Of a stretch of DNA of 64,000 bases, positions 16,726-24,182 are shown one piece after another. Source of the DNA: Azoarcus sp. KH32C (lineage in GTDB: Bacteria > Pseudomonadota > Gammaproteobacteria > Burkholderiales > Rhodocyclaceae); contig NC_020516.1 of assembly GCF_000349945.1 (NCBI RefSeq), forward strand, positions 3,782,001-3,846,000. The letters run 5' to 3'. The notes beneath the pieces are model-generated. The model did no database searches and had not been told where the DNA came from. It worked only from the letters and a program-made list of their open reading frames with translations. Position 1 is the stretch's first letter, and each line of letters begins with the position of its first letter. The translations under genes were made by a program, and so were the position numbers.

Positions 16726-17493
16726 TCAGCCGGCCATCGTCAGACCGCCTGACACGCTGATCACCTGACCGGTGATGAACGCGGCGTCGTCGCTGGCGAG
16801 GAAGGCCACCGCGCCCGGCAGGTCGCCCGGCTGGCCGAGGCGGCCGAAGGGCACCGCGCGAGTGAAGGCGGTGCGCAGCTTCTCGCCACGCTCGCCTTCG
16901 CCGCAGATGTCATCGAGCAGCGGCGTGTCGGTCGGGCCGGGACACACGACGTTGATGTTGATCTGCTGACGGGCGACTTCGCGGGCCAGCGTCTTCGAGA
17001 ACGAGATCAGGCCGCCCTTGCAGAACGAATACACGGCCTCGCCCGACGAACCGACGCGGCCGGCATCCGACGCGACGTTGATGACGCGACCGTGACCACG
17101 CTCGCGCATGCCCTTCACCACCGCGTGGTGCATGTACAGCGCGCCGTAGAGGTTGATCGCGACGATCTTGTCCCACAGCGGCTTTTCCGTATCGAGGAAA
17201 TTGCCGACCTTGTCCCAGCCGGCGTTGTTCACCAGCACATCGACCGGGCCGACTTCGGCTTCGACCGCCGTCACCGCCGTGATCACCGAGTCCTGGCTCG
17301 TCAGATCCACCGCGAACGCGCGCGCCTTGCCGCCCTTCGCCTGGATCTCCGCGGCGACGGCGGCAGCCGCTTCGCGATTGATATCGAGCACCGCGACTGC
17401 CGCGCCGTCCTCGCCGAAGCGACGGCAGATCGCCGAGCCGATGCCGCCGGCGCCGCCGGTGACGATCACCACTTTTCCGTTGATTCCTCTCAT
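16726..17493 (-). CDS. badH: 2-hydroxycyclohexanecarboxyl-CoA dehydrogenase
   Basis: A 255-residue short-chain dehydrogenase. The cofactor motif TGGAGGIG, NNAGWD, the catalytic serine in NVASDAGR and the YSFCK tyrosine-lysine pair are all present. It oxidises 2-hydroxycyclohexane-1-carboxyl-CoA to the 2-keto compound for BadI, which follows directly. The start at 17493 (MRGINGKVVIVTGG) has AGGAGG seven bases upstream; the open frame continues upstream but those residues are not family-like. It is divergent from badR with about 100 bp between. Confidence 0.93.
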   Translation of the reverse strand: MRGINGKVVIVTGGAGGIGSAICRRFGEDGAAVAVLDINREAAAAVAAEIQAKGGKARAFAVDLTSQDSVITAVTAVEAEVGPVDVLVNNAGWDKVGNFLDTEKPLWDKIVAINLYGALYMHHAVVKGMRERGHGRVINVASDAGRVGSSGEAVYSFCKGGLISFSKTLAREVARQQININVVCPGPTDTPLLDDICGEGERGEKLRTAFTRAVPFGRLGQPGDLPGAVAFLASDDAAFITGQVISVSGGLTMAG

Positions 17494-17594
17494 GCTGCTT
17501 TCCTCCTGTTGGATGACATCAAACTGTTGGCCCATTGCATTCGGGCCGTGCTTTGAGATTCAATGAGGCCCCTTTCAACCGCTCCGACGCCTCG

Positions 17595-18065
17595 ATGACC
17601 GACCTTCCCGACGATCAGGACGCTGCATCCATCGAGATCGCCAACCGGCTGTTCTTCCGTTTCTTCCAGGCCGCCAACACGCTGCACACCAAGGGCACGC
17701 AGGCGCTCGACGCGTTCGGCGTGACGACGCAGCAGTGGTCCGTACTCGGCGCGCTGTCTCGCGAACAGGTCACCGGCGGCATGGGCATCGGCGAGCTGTC
17801 GCGCTTCCTGCTGATGAGCCGCCAGAACCTCACCGGCCTGCTCACCCGCCTCGAACGCGACGGGCTGATCGAGCGCGCGACGAGCACCGAAGACCGCCGC
17901 TCGCGCAAGATCCGGCTCAGCCCGAAGGGCCGCGAGCTGTGGGTCGCGCTGCAGAAGCCGATCCATGATTTCTACGACGGTGCACTGAAGGGCTTCTCCT
18001 TCGACGACCGCCTGCAGTTCATCCATTACGTGAGCCTCCTGCAGCGGAACATGGCCAAGCTCTAG
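17595..18065 (+). CDS. badR: MarR-family transcriptional regulator of the cyclohexanecarboxylate cluster
   Basis: A 156-residue MarR protein: dimerisation helices at both ends and a winged helix with GIGELSRFLLMSRQNLTGLL as the recognition region and DRRSRKIRL as the wing. The start at 17595 follows the family; an upstream frame start at 17535 adds unrelated residues. It is divergent from badH and convergent with aliB, and the two stop codons share the sequence CTAG. BadR in R. palustris is a MarR regulator of these same genes that responds to a pathway CoA ester. Here it would bind an AT-rich operator; candidates are listed at the aliA, aliB and crotonase promoters. Confidence 0.88.
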   Translation: MTDLPDDQDAASIEIANRLFFRFFQAANTLHTKGTQALDAFGVTTQQWSVLGALSREQVTGGMGIGELSRFLLMSRQNLTGLLTRLERDGLIERATSTEDRRSRKIRLSPKGRELWVALQKPIHDFYDGALKGFSFDDRLQFIHYVSLLQRNMAKL

Positions 18066-19210
18066 ATCTGATGGGCCGCGAGCTTTTCGCGGCCGATGAT
18101 CATCTTCATGATGTTCGCGGTGCCGTCGCCGATCTGCAGCCCCATGACATCTCGATAGCGCTGACCGAAGGCGTAGTCGCTCGCGTAGCCGCCGTGGCCG
18201 TGCGTGAGCAGGCACTGGTGGATGATTTCGCACGCGAGCTTGGGCGCCCACCACTTGCACATCGCGGCTTCCGCCGTATGCGGCAATCCCTGGTCCTTGA
18301 GCCACAGCGTCTTCAGGCATAGCGCGCGGCAGGCTTCGTACATCGTCTCGGCCTCCGCGAGCGGGAAGGTGACGCCCTGGAACGCGGCGATCTGCTTGCC
18401 GAAGGCTTCGCGCTCCTGCACGTAGCGCCAGGCCTCGTCGAGCGAGGCGCGCGCGACCCCCATGCACTGCAGGCCGATCAGCGCGCGGCTGTAGTCGAAG
18501 CCCTGCATCACCTGCACGAAACCCTGCCCCTCGTCGCCGAGCATCATCTCGGCGGACACCCGCACGTCGTCGAAGAAGATCGAGCCGCGCCCGACGGGCC
18601 GCGTGCCGATGTCGTCGAACGCGGTGCGCGTGATGCCGGGGAGGTCCATCGGGACGAGGAAGGCGCTGATGCCGCGGGCGCGGTCCTCGTCGGAGCCGGT
18701 GCGCGCGAAGACCACCGCGACGTCCGACTGCGTCGCCATCGAGATCGACGTCTTCTCGCCGTTCAGCACGAAGTCCTTGCCGTCGCGCGTCGCCTTGAGC
18801 TTGAGGCGCGCGGCGTCCGAGCCTGCGCTCGGCTCGGTCAGCGCGATCGCGATCGTCTTGCGCCCCGCGATCACCTGGCCGAGCCATTCCTTCGCGATAT
18901 CCGGCCGCGCATGCCCGGCGACGATCTGGCCGCATAGCGAGGTCAGGAGATTGACGTACGACACGTTGAAGTCACCGTACGAGATCTGTTCGAGCAGCAG
19001 GCCGCTCGTGACGCAATCGACCCCCAGGCCGCCGTGCTCTTCGGGCAACTCCGGTCCGAGCAGACCCATTTCGCCCATCTCGCGGATCACTTCCCGCTCG
19101 ATGCGCTCGGCCTTCTCACGCGCCTGATAGCCCGGCGCGAGGCGATTCTTCGCGAATTTTCCGGCAGTTTCGACAAGCGCCGACTGCTCGGGGCTGAGAC
19201 TGAAATCCAT
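18062..19210 (-). CDS. aliB: Cyclohexanecarboxyl-CoA dehydrogenase
   Basis: A 382-residue FAD acyl-CoA dehydrogenase that converts cyclohexanecarboxyl-CoA to cyclohex-1-ene-1-carboxyl-CoA. Signatures are IALTEPSAGSDAARL, EREAFGKQIAAFQ and THGHGGYASDYAF. At the usual catalytic-glutamate site the sequence reads IGDGTANI, so Asp362 replaces the Glu seen in the neighbouring enzyme (FEGTSQI). AGGAGGT precedes the start. It has its own promoter with the shared operator motif and is divergent from aliA. Its stop overlaps the badR stop. Confidence 0.92.
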   Translation of the reverse strand: MDFSLSPEQSALVETAGKFAKNRLAPGYQAREKAERIEREVIREMGEMGLLGPELPEEHGGLGVDCVTSGLLLEQISYGDFNVSYVNLLTSLCGQIVAGHARPDIAKEWLGQVIAGRKTIAIALTEPSAGSDAARLKLKATRDGKDFVLNGEKTSISMATQSDVAVVFARTGSDEDRARGISAFLVPMDLPGITRTAFDDIGTRPVGRGSIFFDDVRVSAEMMLGDEGQGFVQVMQGFDYSRALIGLQCMGVARASLDEAWRYVQEREAFGKQIAAFQGVTFPLAEAETMYEACRALCLKTLWLKDQGLPHTAEAAMCKWWAPKLACEIIHQCLLTHGHGGYASDYAFGQRYRDVMGLQIGDGTANIMKMIIGREKLAAHQI

Positions 19211-19240
19211 CGCTGCACCTCCTTCGTATGCGATGGATCC

Positions 19241-19279
19241 ATTCTAGAAAGCCCTTGGATAATTTGTCAATATATTGCT
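19241..19279 (-). promoter_or_regulatory. aliB promoter with overlapping operator-like palindrome
   Basis: On the minus strand the perfect -35 TTGACA (19270-19265) and TAGAAT (19246-19241) are 18 bases apart; start site near 19234. The 10 bp palindrome CAATATATTG at 19268-19277 overlaps the -35. The wider motif GCAATATATTGACA matches those at the crotonase and aliA promoters. Confidence 0.7.
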
Positions 19280-19389
19280 ATATATTCCCATAGAGGGCTC
19301 GGCGGACGAAGGTCTCCGCCAGACGCAAAACGGCACTATCTCCCACATATATCGTCGCAACCCATCAGAACCATCGTCGCCGGATCGAC

Positions 19390-19421
19390 TTGACTTAGGC
19401 TTTTTTAGACAATATGTTTAC
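19390..19421 (+). promoter_or_regulatory. aliA promoter with operator-like motif over the -10
   Basis: TTGACT at 19390-19395 and TATGTT at 19413-19418 are 17 bases apart. The motif AGACAATATGTTTAC at 19407-19421 covers the -10. Its reverse complement, GTAAACATATTGTCT, matches 13 of 15 positions of the crotonase operon motif. Repressor binding here would block polymerase directly. The leader is about 85 bases. Confidence 0.65.
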
Positions 19422-19508
19422 CAAAATACCGAACCCCCACCCAATGAGCGAGACACACGCAGCCGCCAGGCCGGCCTTTCCGGCGGCGCTGTTAACAGGA
19501 GGAAACTG

Positions 19509-21137
19509 ATGAACTTCGACCCCGTACTGCTGCAGTCGCGCATGGCACCGATGAAGATCGCGGGCCTGTGGCGCGACGAGACGATCAAGGTCTTCATCGA
19601 CCAGGCCCTCGCCCGATGCCCGGACAAGATCGCCGTCGTCGATTACCGCAAGGACGTCGCCGAGCCGCAGCGGCTCAGCTACCGCGAGCTCGCCGCCCGC
19701 GCCGACCGCATCGCGCGCAATCTCGCGGCGATGGGCGTCGGGCGCGGCGACGTCGTGACCTTCCAGTTGCCGAACTCGTGGGAATTCATCGCGCTGGCGC
19801 TCGCCTGCGCGCGCATCGGCGCCGCAGCGAACCCGGTGATGCCGATCTTCCGCCAGCACGAACTGAGCTTCATGCTCAACTTCGGCGAATCCAAAGTCTT
19901 CGTCGTGCCGAAGACCTTCCGCGGCTTCGACTACGAGGCGATGGCGCGCGAGCTGCTGCCGGCGCTGCCGCATCTGCGCCGCCTCGTCGTGGTCGGCGGT
20001 GACGGCGAGGATGGCTTCGAGCAGGCGCTGCTGCGCGACGAAGCGCCCCCGCTCACCGACCGTGGCATCGCGCCCGACGACGTACTGCTGCTGATGTACA
20101 CCTCGGGCACGACCGGCGAGCCGAAGGGCGTAATGCACACCTCGAACACCCTCTTCTCGAACCTGCACGCCTACATCGAGCAGATGGAACTGACGAGTGC
20201 CGACATCGTGCTCGGCGCCTCACCGATGGCCCACCTCACCGGTTACGGCTATCTCGCGATGATCCCGCTGATCCTGAACTCGACGACCGTGCTGATGGAC
20301 GTGTGGGACGCGAAACGCGCGCTCGAGATCGTCCGCCGCGAAGGCGTCACCTTCAGCATGGCCTCATCGGCCTTCGTCGCCGACATGTGCCTCGCGGTCG
20401 AGAACGGCGAAGCCACCTCACCGACCTTCACGAAGTTCAACTGCGCCGGCGCGCCGATCCCGCCGGTGCTGATCGAACGCGCCCACCGCGTGATGGGCCT
20501 CAAGATCAGCTCGGCCTGGGGCATGACCGAGTGCGGTGCGGTCACCGTCACGGAGCCCGCGCGCGCGCTCGAAAAATCCGGCGTCTCCGACGGCCGCCCC
20601 CTCACCGGCATCCAGCTGAAGATCGTCGATGCGGCCGGCGCGGAAGTGCCGCGCGGGGAAACCGGTTCGCTGCGGATCCGCGGCGCCTCGCTCTTCGCCG
20701 GCTACCTGAAGCGCCCTCAGCTCAATGCGACCTCCGACGACGGCTGGTTCGACACCGGCGATCTCGCCTTCGTCGACGACGAGGGCTACATGCGCATCAA
20801 TGGCCGCGCGAAGGACATCGTGATCCGCGGTGGCGAAAACATCCCGGTGATGGAGATCGAGAACCTCCTCTACCAGCACCCTTCCGTGATGACTTGCGCG
20901 GTGGTCGGCTATCCCGACGCACGCCTCGGCGAACGCGCCTGCGCCTTCGTCTCGCTCAAGCCGGGAATGGCACTCACGCTCGACGACGTGCGCGCCTTCT
21001 TCGACGAACGCAAGGTCGCCCGTCAGTACTGGCCGGAACGGCTCGAACTCATCGACGACCTTCCCGCGACGCCGAGCGGCAAGGTGCAGAAATTCCGCCT
21101 ACGCGAAATGGCGCGTCAATTCGCCGAAAAAGTATGA
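19509..21137 (+). CDS. aliA: Cyclohexanecarboxylate-CoA ligase
   Basis: A 542-residue acyl-adenylate-forming ligase that activates cyclohexanecarboxylate with ATP and CoA. The P-loop YTSGTTGEPKG, the A5-type motif SSAWGMTECG, DTGDLAFVDDEGY, GRAKDIVIRGGENI and the C-terminal lysine region PSGKVQKFRL are all present. It is about the length usual for AliA/BadA-like ligases. AGGAGG lies seven to eight bases before the ATG at 19509; the open frame extends further up but includes the promoter. badK follows with an ATGA overlap, so the first and third steps of the pathway are coupled. Confidence 0.92.
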   Translation: MNFDPVLLQSRMAPMKIAGLWRDETIKVFIDQALARCPDKIAVVDYRKDVAEPQRLSYRELAARADRIARNLAAMGVGRGDVVTFQLPNSWEFIALALACARIGAAANPVMPIFRQHELSFMLNFGESKVFVVPKTFRGFDYEAMARELLPALPHLRRLVVVGGDGEDGFEQALLRDEAPPLTDRGIAPDDVLLLMYTSGTTGEPKGVMHTSNTLFSNLHAYIEQMELTSADIVLGASPMAHLTGYGYLAMIPLILNSTTVLMDVWDAKRALEIVRREGVTFSMASSAFVADMCLAVENGEATSPTFTKFNCAGAPIPPVLIERAHRVMGLKISSAWGMTECGAVTVTEPARALEKSGVSDGRPLTGIQLKIVDAAGAEVPRGETGSLRIRGASLFAGYLKRPQLNATSDDGWFDTGDLAFVDDEGYMRINGRAKDIVIRGGENIPVMEIENLLYQHPSVMTCAVVGYPDARLGERACAFVSLKPGMALTLDDVRAFFDERKVARQYWPERLELIDDLPATPSGKVQKFRLREMARQFAEKV

Positions 21138-21151
21138 GCAAGGAACAAAGC

Positions 21152-21931
21152 ATGACTACGACCAACGTCATCCTGACCGAGACGCACGACCGCGTCGCAC
21201 TGATCCGCCTCAACCGCCCGCAGGTCTTCAACGCTCTCAACGATGAGGTGATGGACGCCCTCGGCGCCGCGCTCGACGCCTACTCCGCCGACGACAGCAT
21301 CGCCTGCGTCGTCATCACCGGCAACGACAAGGCCTTCGCCGCCGGGGCCGACATTGCGGCGATGAAGTACTGGAGCTACATGGACGTCTACAAGACGGAC
21401 TTCATCACCCGCAACTGGGAACGCCTCAAGAGCTTCCGCAAACCGGTGATCGCTGCCGTCTCCGGCCTCGCGCTCGGCGGCGGCTGCGAGCTCGCGATGA
21501 TGTGCGACATCGTCTACGCCGCGACCGACGCGCGCTTCGCGCTGCCGGAGGTCAAGCTCGCCACCGTCCCCGGCTGCGGCGGCACACAGCGCTTGCCGCG
21601 CGCCGTCGGCAAGGCGAAGGCGATGGAGATGTGCCTCACCGGCCGCATGATGGACGCGGCCGAAGCCGAGCGCAGCGGCCTCGTGTCGCGCACTTTCCCC
21701 GCCGAGCAGTTGCTCGAGGAAGCGCTCGCCACCGCAAGACTGATCTCCGGCTACTCGCTGCCCGTCCTGATGATGATGAAGGAAGCCGTCAATCGCGCCT
21801 TCGAGGCTCCGCTCAGCGAGGGACTGCTCTTCGAACGACGCACGCTGCATGCCTCCTTCGCTCTGGAGGACCAGAAGGAAGGGATGGCGGCCTTCACCGA
21901 AAAGCGTCAGCCCGCGTTCGGCCACCGTTAA
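21152..21931 (+). CDS. badK: Cyclohex-1-ene-1-carboxyl-CoA hydratase
   Basis: A crotonase of 259 residues that hydrates cyclohex-1-ene-1-carboxyl-CoA to 2-hydroxycyclohexane-1-carboxyl-CoA. The two catalytic glutamates are in GGGCELAMMCD and FALPEV; FAAGADIAAMK is the oxyanion region. Two starts are possible. An ATG at 21134 overlaps the aliA stop (ATGA). The ATG at 21152 has AAGGA at 21140-21144 with a good spacing and gives MTTTNVILTETHDRVALIRLN; this one is used. Either way the gene is coupled to aliA. Confidence 0.9.
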   Translation: MTTTNVILTETHDRVALIRLNRPQVFNALNDEVMDALGAALDAYSADDSIACVVITGNDKAFAAGADIAAMKYWSYMDVYKTDFITRNWERLKSFRKPVIAAVSGLALGGGCELAMMCDIVYAATDARFALPEVKLATVPGCGGTQRLPRAVGKAKAMEMCLTGRMMDAAEAERSGLVSRTFPAEQLLEEALATARLISGYSLPVLMMMKEAVNRAFEAPLSEGLLFERRTLHASFALEDQKEGMAAFTEKRQPAFGHR

Positions 21932-22088
21932 GTACGTTGTCAATTCTGCCGGTCGCTGCAGCCCGCCACCGTATGCTAGCGACCTAAACGACAACGGGCG
22001 CCGCGAAGTGCACAATCTATGCTTTTAGTCATAGCGTAGAACATCAGGGATCGCTTACCATGCGTCATCGTTACGCGGCGATCCGATA

Positions 22089-24164
22089 GTGAGCAAATAC
22101 AGCATCCGCAGGCGTCTAGGCCTCCAGGCGCTCTTCACCGGCGCGGTCATGCTGTGCCTCGCACTCGCGTTCGTCTGGTCGCAGCGTGAGACCGACCGGG
22201 CGCTCGAACACATCTTCCGCGATGAACTGGCGCCGGCTGCTGAGTTGCGGCAGATGGACTCGCTGTTACAGGCGATCCACGTACGGATGCAGTCCGTCCT
22301 TCTCACGCAGGCATCGTCACTCGGCGCACTCGAGCTTCTGCGCAAGGAGCGCAGCCTGTTGCAGGAATCCTGGTCCAACTTCCGCCGCGATCATCGGAAC
22401 TGGCTCGAAGATCCCAACGAGGACCGGCTCATCGACGACGTCGAGGACGCATTGCCGGCGTTGTGGCAGTTTCTCGACGCGACCGAAGCCGCGTACCGGA
22501 TCTATGATCCCGTGCAGCTGACGCAACTGGTCGACACCGACTGGTACCAGTTGCAGCAGGCGCTGATCTTCAACCTGCGTACGCTGCTGGAATTCCAGGA
22601 ACGCCATGCCCATGCGGCCACGGTCGCTCTCGACGAGTCGATCCGCAAGACACGCATCGTCGTCGGCTCGCTGCTGGTCGGCGGCCTGCTGTTCCTCGGC
22701 ATCTTCTCGATCCGACTCGGCCGCTACATCATGCGGCGCATCGTCGACATCGAAGAGACGCTGGAAGCGATCGCCGGCGGCAACCAGACCGTGACCGTCC
22801 CTTACCGCGACGGCGAAACCGAGATGGCGCGGATCGCAACGGCCATCAACCGCACCGTCGCCCAGATCGCGGACGACCGTGCCGCAATCGATCGCCTCAG
22901 GCACCGCCAGCAGGCGATCCTCGAATCGGCGGCCGAGGGCATCTACGGCATCGACGTGCGCGGCGAGATCATCTTCATGAACCAGGCCGCGCTCGCGATG
23001 CTCGGTTACGAGGAGATCGACATCCTCGGGCGCCCGTCCCACGATCTGCTGCATCACCACCACGCCGACGGCAGCCCTTACCCGATCGCCGAATGTGCGA
23101 TCGCCCGCGCCCGGCGCGACGGGCGAATCATCCATCGCGACGACGAAGTCTTCTTTCGCCGCAACGGCGAGAGCTTTCCGGTCGAATACACGGCCGCGCC
23201 ACTCGTCGATAGCGACCAGTCGGTCGGCGGCGTCGTGGTGTTCCGCGACGTCACGAAACGCCGTGAGCAGGAGAGCTTGCTGCGCGAAACGATCGTCCAG
23301 CTGCGGGAAACCAACGCCCGCCTCGCCGACACGCAGATGCAACTCGTGCAGACCGAGAAGCTCGTCGGCCTCGGCGGGCTTGCGGCCGGCGTCGCCCACG
23401 AGATCAACAACCCGATCGGCTTCGTCAGCTCCAATTTCGCGGTGCTCGCCAACTACGTGCAGGATCTGTTGGAGCTGATCGAGCGCTACGAAGCGCTGCT
23501 GGCGGACACGTCCGACCTACAGACACAGACCGTCGTCCGGCGCCTGCATGACGAGGCCGACATCGATTTCGTGCGCGAGGACGCGCAGGCCCTGATCGCG
23601 GAGACACGCGACGGCCTGCAACGCGTGATCCGCATCGTCGCCGACCTGCGCGAATTCTCGCGCGTCGACGCCTCCACCGACTGGGGCACTGTCGATATCC
23701 ATCAGGCCATCGAGATGACGCTGCGCGTCGTTGCCCCGACCCTCGCGGGCAAGGCGACGGTCGTGCGCGAAGAGGCTGCGCTGCCGTCGATACGCGGCAA
23801 CGCGGCACAGCTCAATCAGGTCCTGATGAACCTGCTGCTCAACGCCGCGCATGCGATCGAGCAGCAGGGCAAGATCACGATCCGCAGCTCCCGCTCGGAC
23901 GATGAAATCTGCATCGAAGTCGAGGACGACGGCTGCGGCATGGCGCCGAACGTGCGCGAGCGGATGTTCGACCCCTTCTACACCACCCGCCCGGTGGGAC
24001 AAGGCACCGGCCTGGGCCTGTCGGTCGCCTACAGCATCGCGCGAGCGCATGGCGGGCGCTTCGAAGTCGACAGCGTAGCCGGACAGGGTACGGCGGTACG
24101 CCTGTGGCTGCCACTGGCGGCCGAACCGCATACCGCTCCGCAGATCACCGAGATCGCGCCATAA
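22089..24164 (+). CDS. Membrane sensor histidine kinase with PAS domain
   Basis: A 691-residue kinase starting at GTG 22089. A membrane helix (about residues 15-31), a periplasmic four-helix-type sensor (36-195), a second helix (about 196-214) and a HAMP domain are followed by a PAS domain (about 275-395) and the kinase core. The phospho-accepting box is AAGVAHEINNPIGFVSSN; the ATP-binding region has NLLLNAAHAI, DDGCGM and GQGTGLGLS. The H-box is nearly identical to those of the kinases at 27195 and 30348. It is convergent with the signalling operon, 18 bp from the EAL gene, so it probably belongs to the same network though not the same transcript. Confidence 0.9.
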   Translation: MSKYSIRRRLGLQALFTGAVMLCLALAFVWSQRETDRALEHIFRDELAPAAELRQMDSLLQAIHVRMQSVLLTQASSLGALELLRKERSLLQESWSNFRRDHRNWLEDPNEDRLIDDVEDALPALWQFLDATEAAYRIYDPVQLTQLVDTDWYQLQQALIFNLRTLLEFQERHAHAATVALDESIRKTRIVVGSLLVGGLLFLGIFSIRLGRYIMRRIVDIEETLEAIAGGNQTVTVPYRDGETEMARIATAINRTVAQIADDRAAIDRLRHRQQAILESAAEGIYGIDVRGEIIFMNQAALAMLGYEEIDILGRPSHDLLHHHHADGSPYPIAECAIARARRDGRIIHRDDEVFFRRNGESFPVEYTAAPLVDSDQSVGGVVVFRDVTKRREQESLLRETIVQLRETNARLADTQMQLVQTEKLVGLGGLAAGVAHEINNPIGFVSSNFAVLANYVQDLLELIERYEALLADTSDLQTQTVVRRLHDEADIDFVREDAQALIAETRDGLQRVIRIVADLREFSRVDASTDWGTVDIHQAIEMTLRVVAPTLAGKATVVREEAALPSIRGNAAQLNQVLMNLLLNAAHAIEQQGKITIRSSRSDDEICIEVEDDGCGMAPNVRERMFDPFYTTRPVGQGTGLGLSVAYSIARAHGGRFEVDSVAGQGTAVRLWLPLAAEPHTAPQITEIAP

Positions 24165-24182
24165 GGGCGCAGACCGGGGGTA

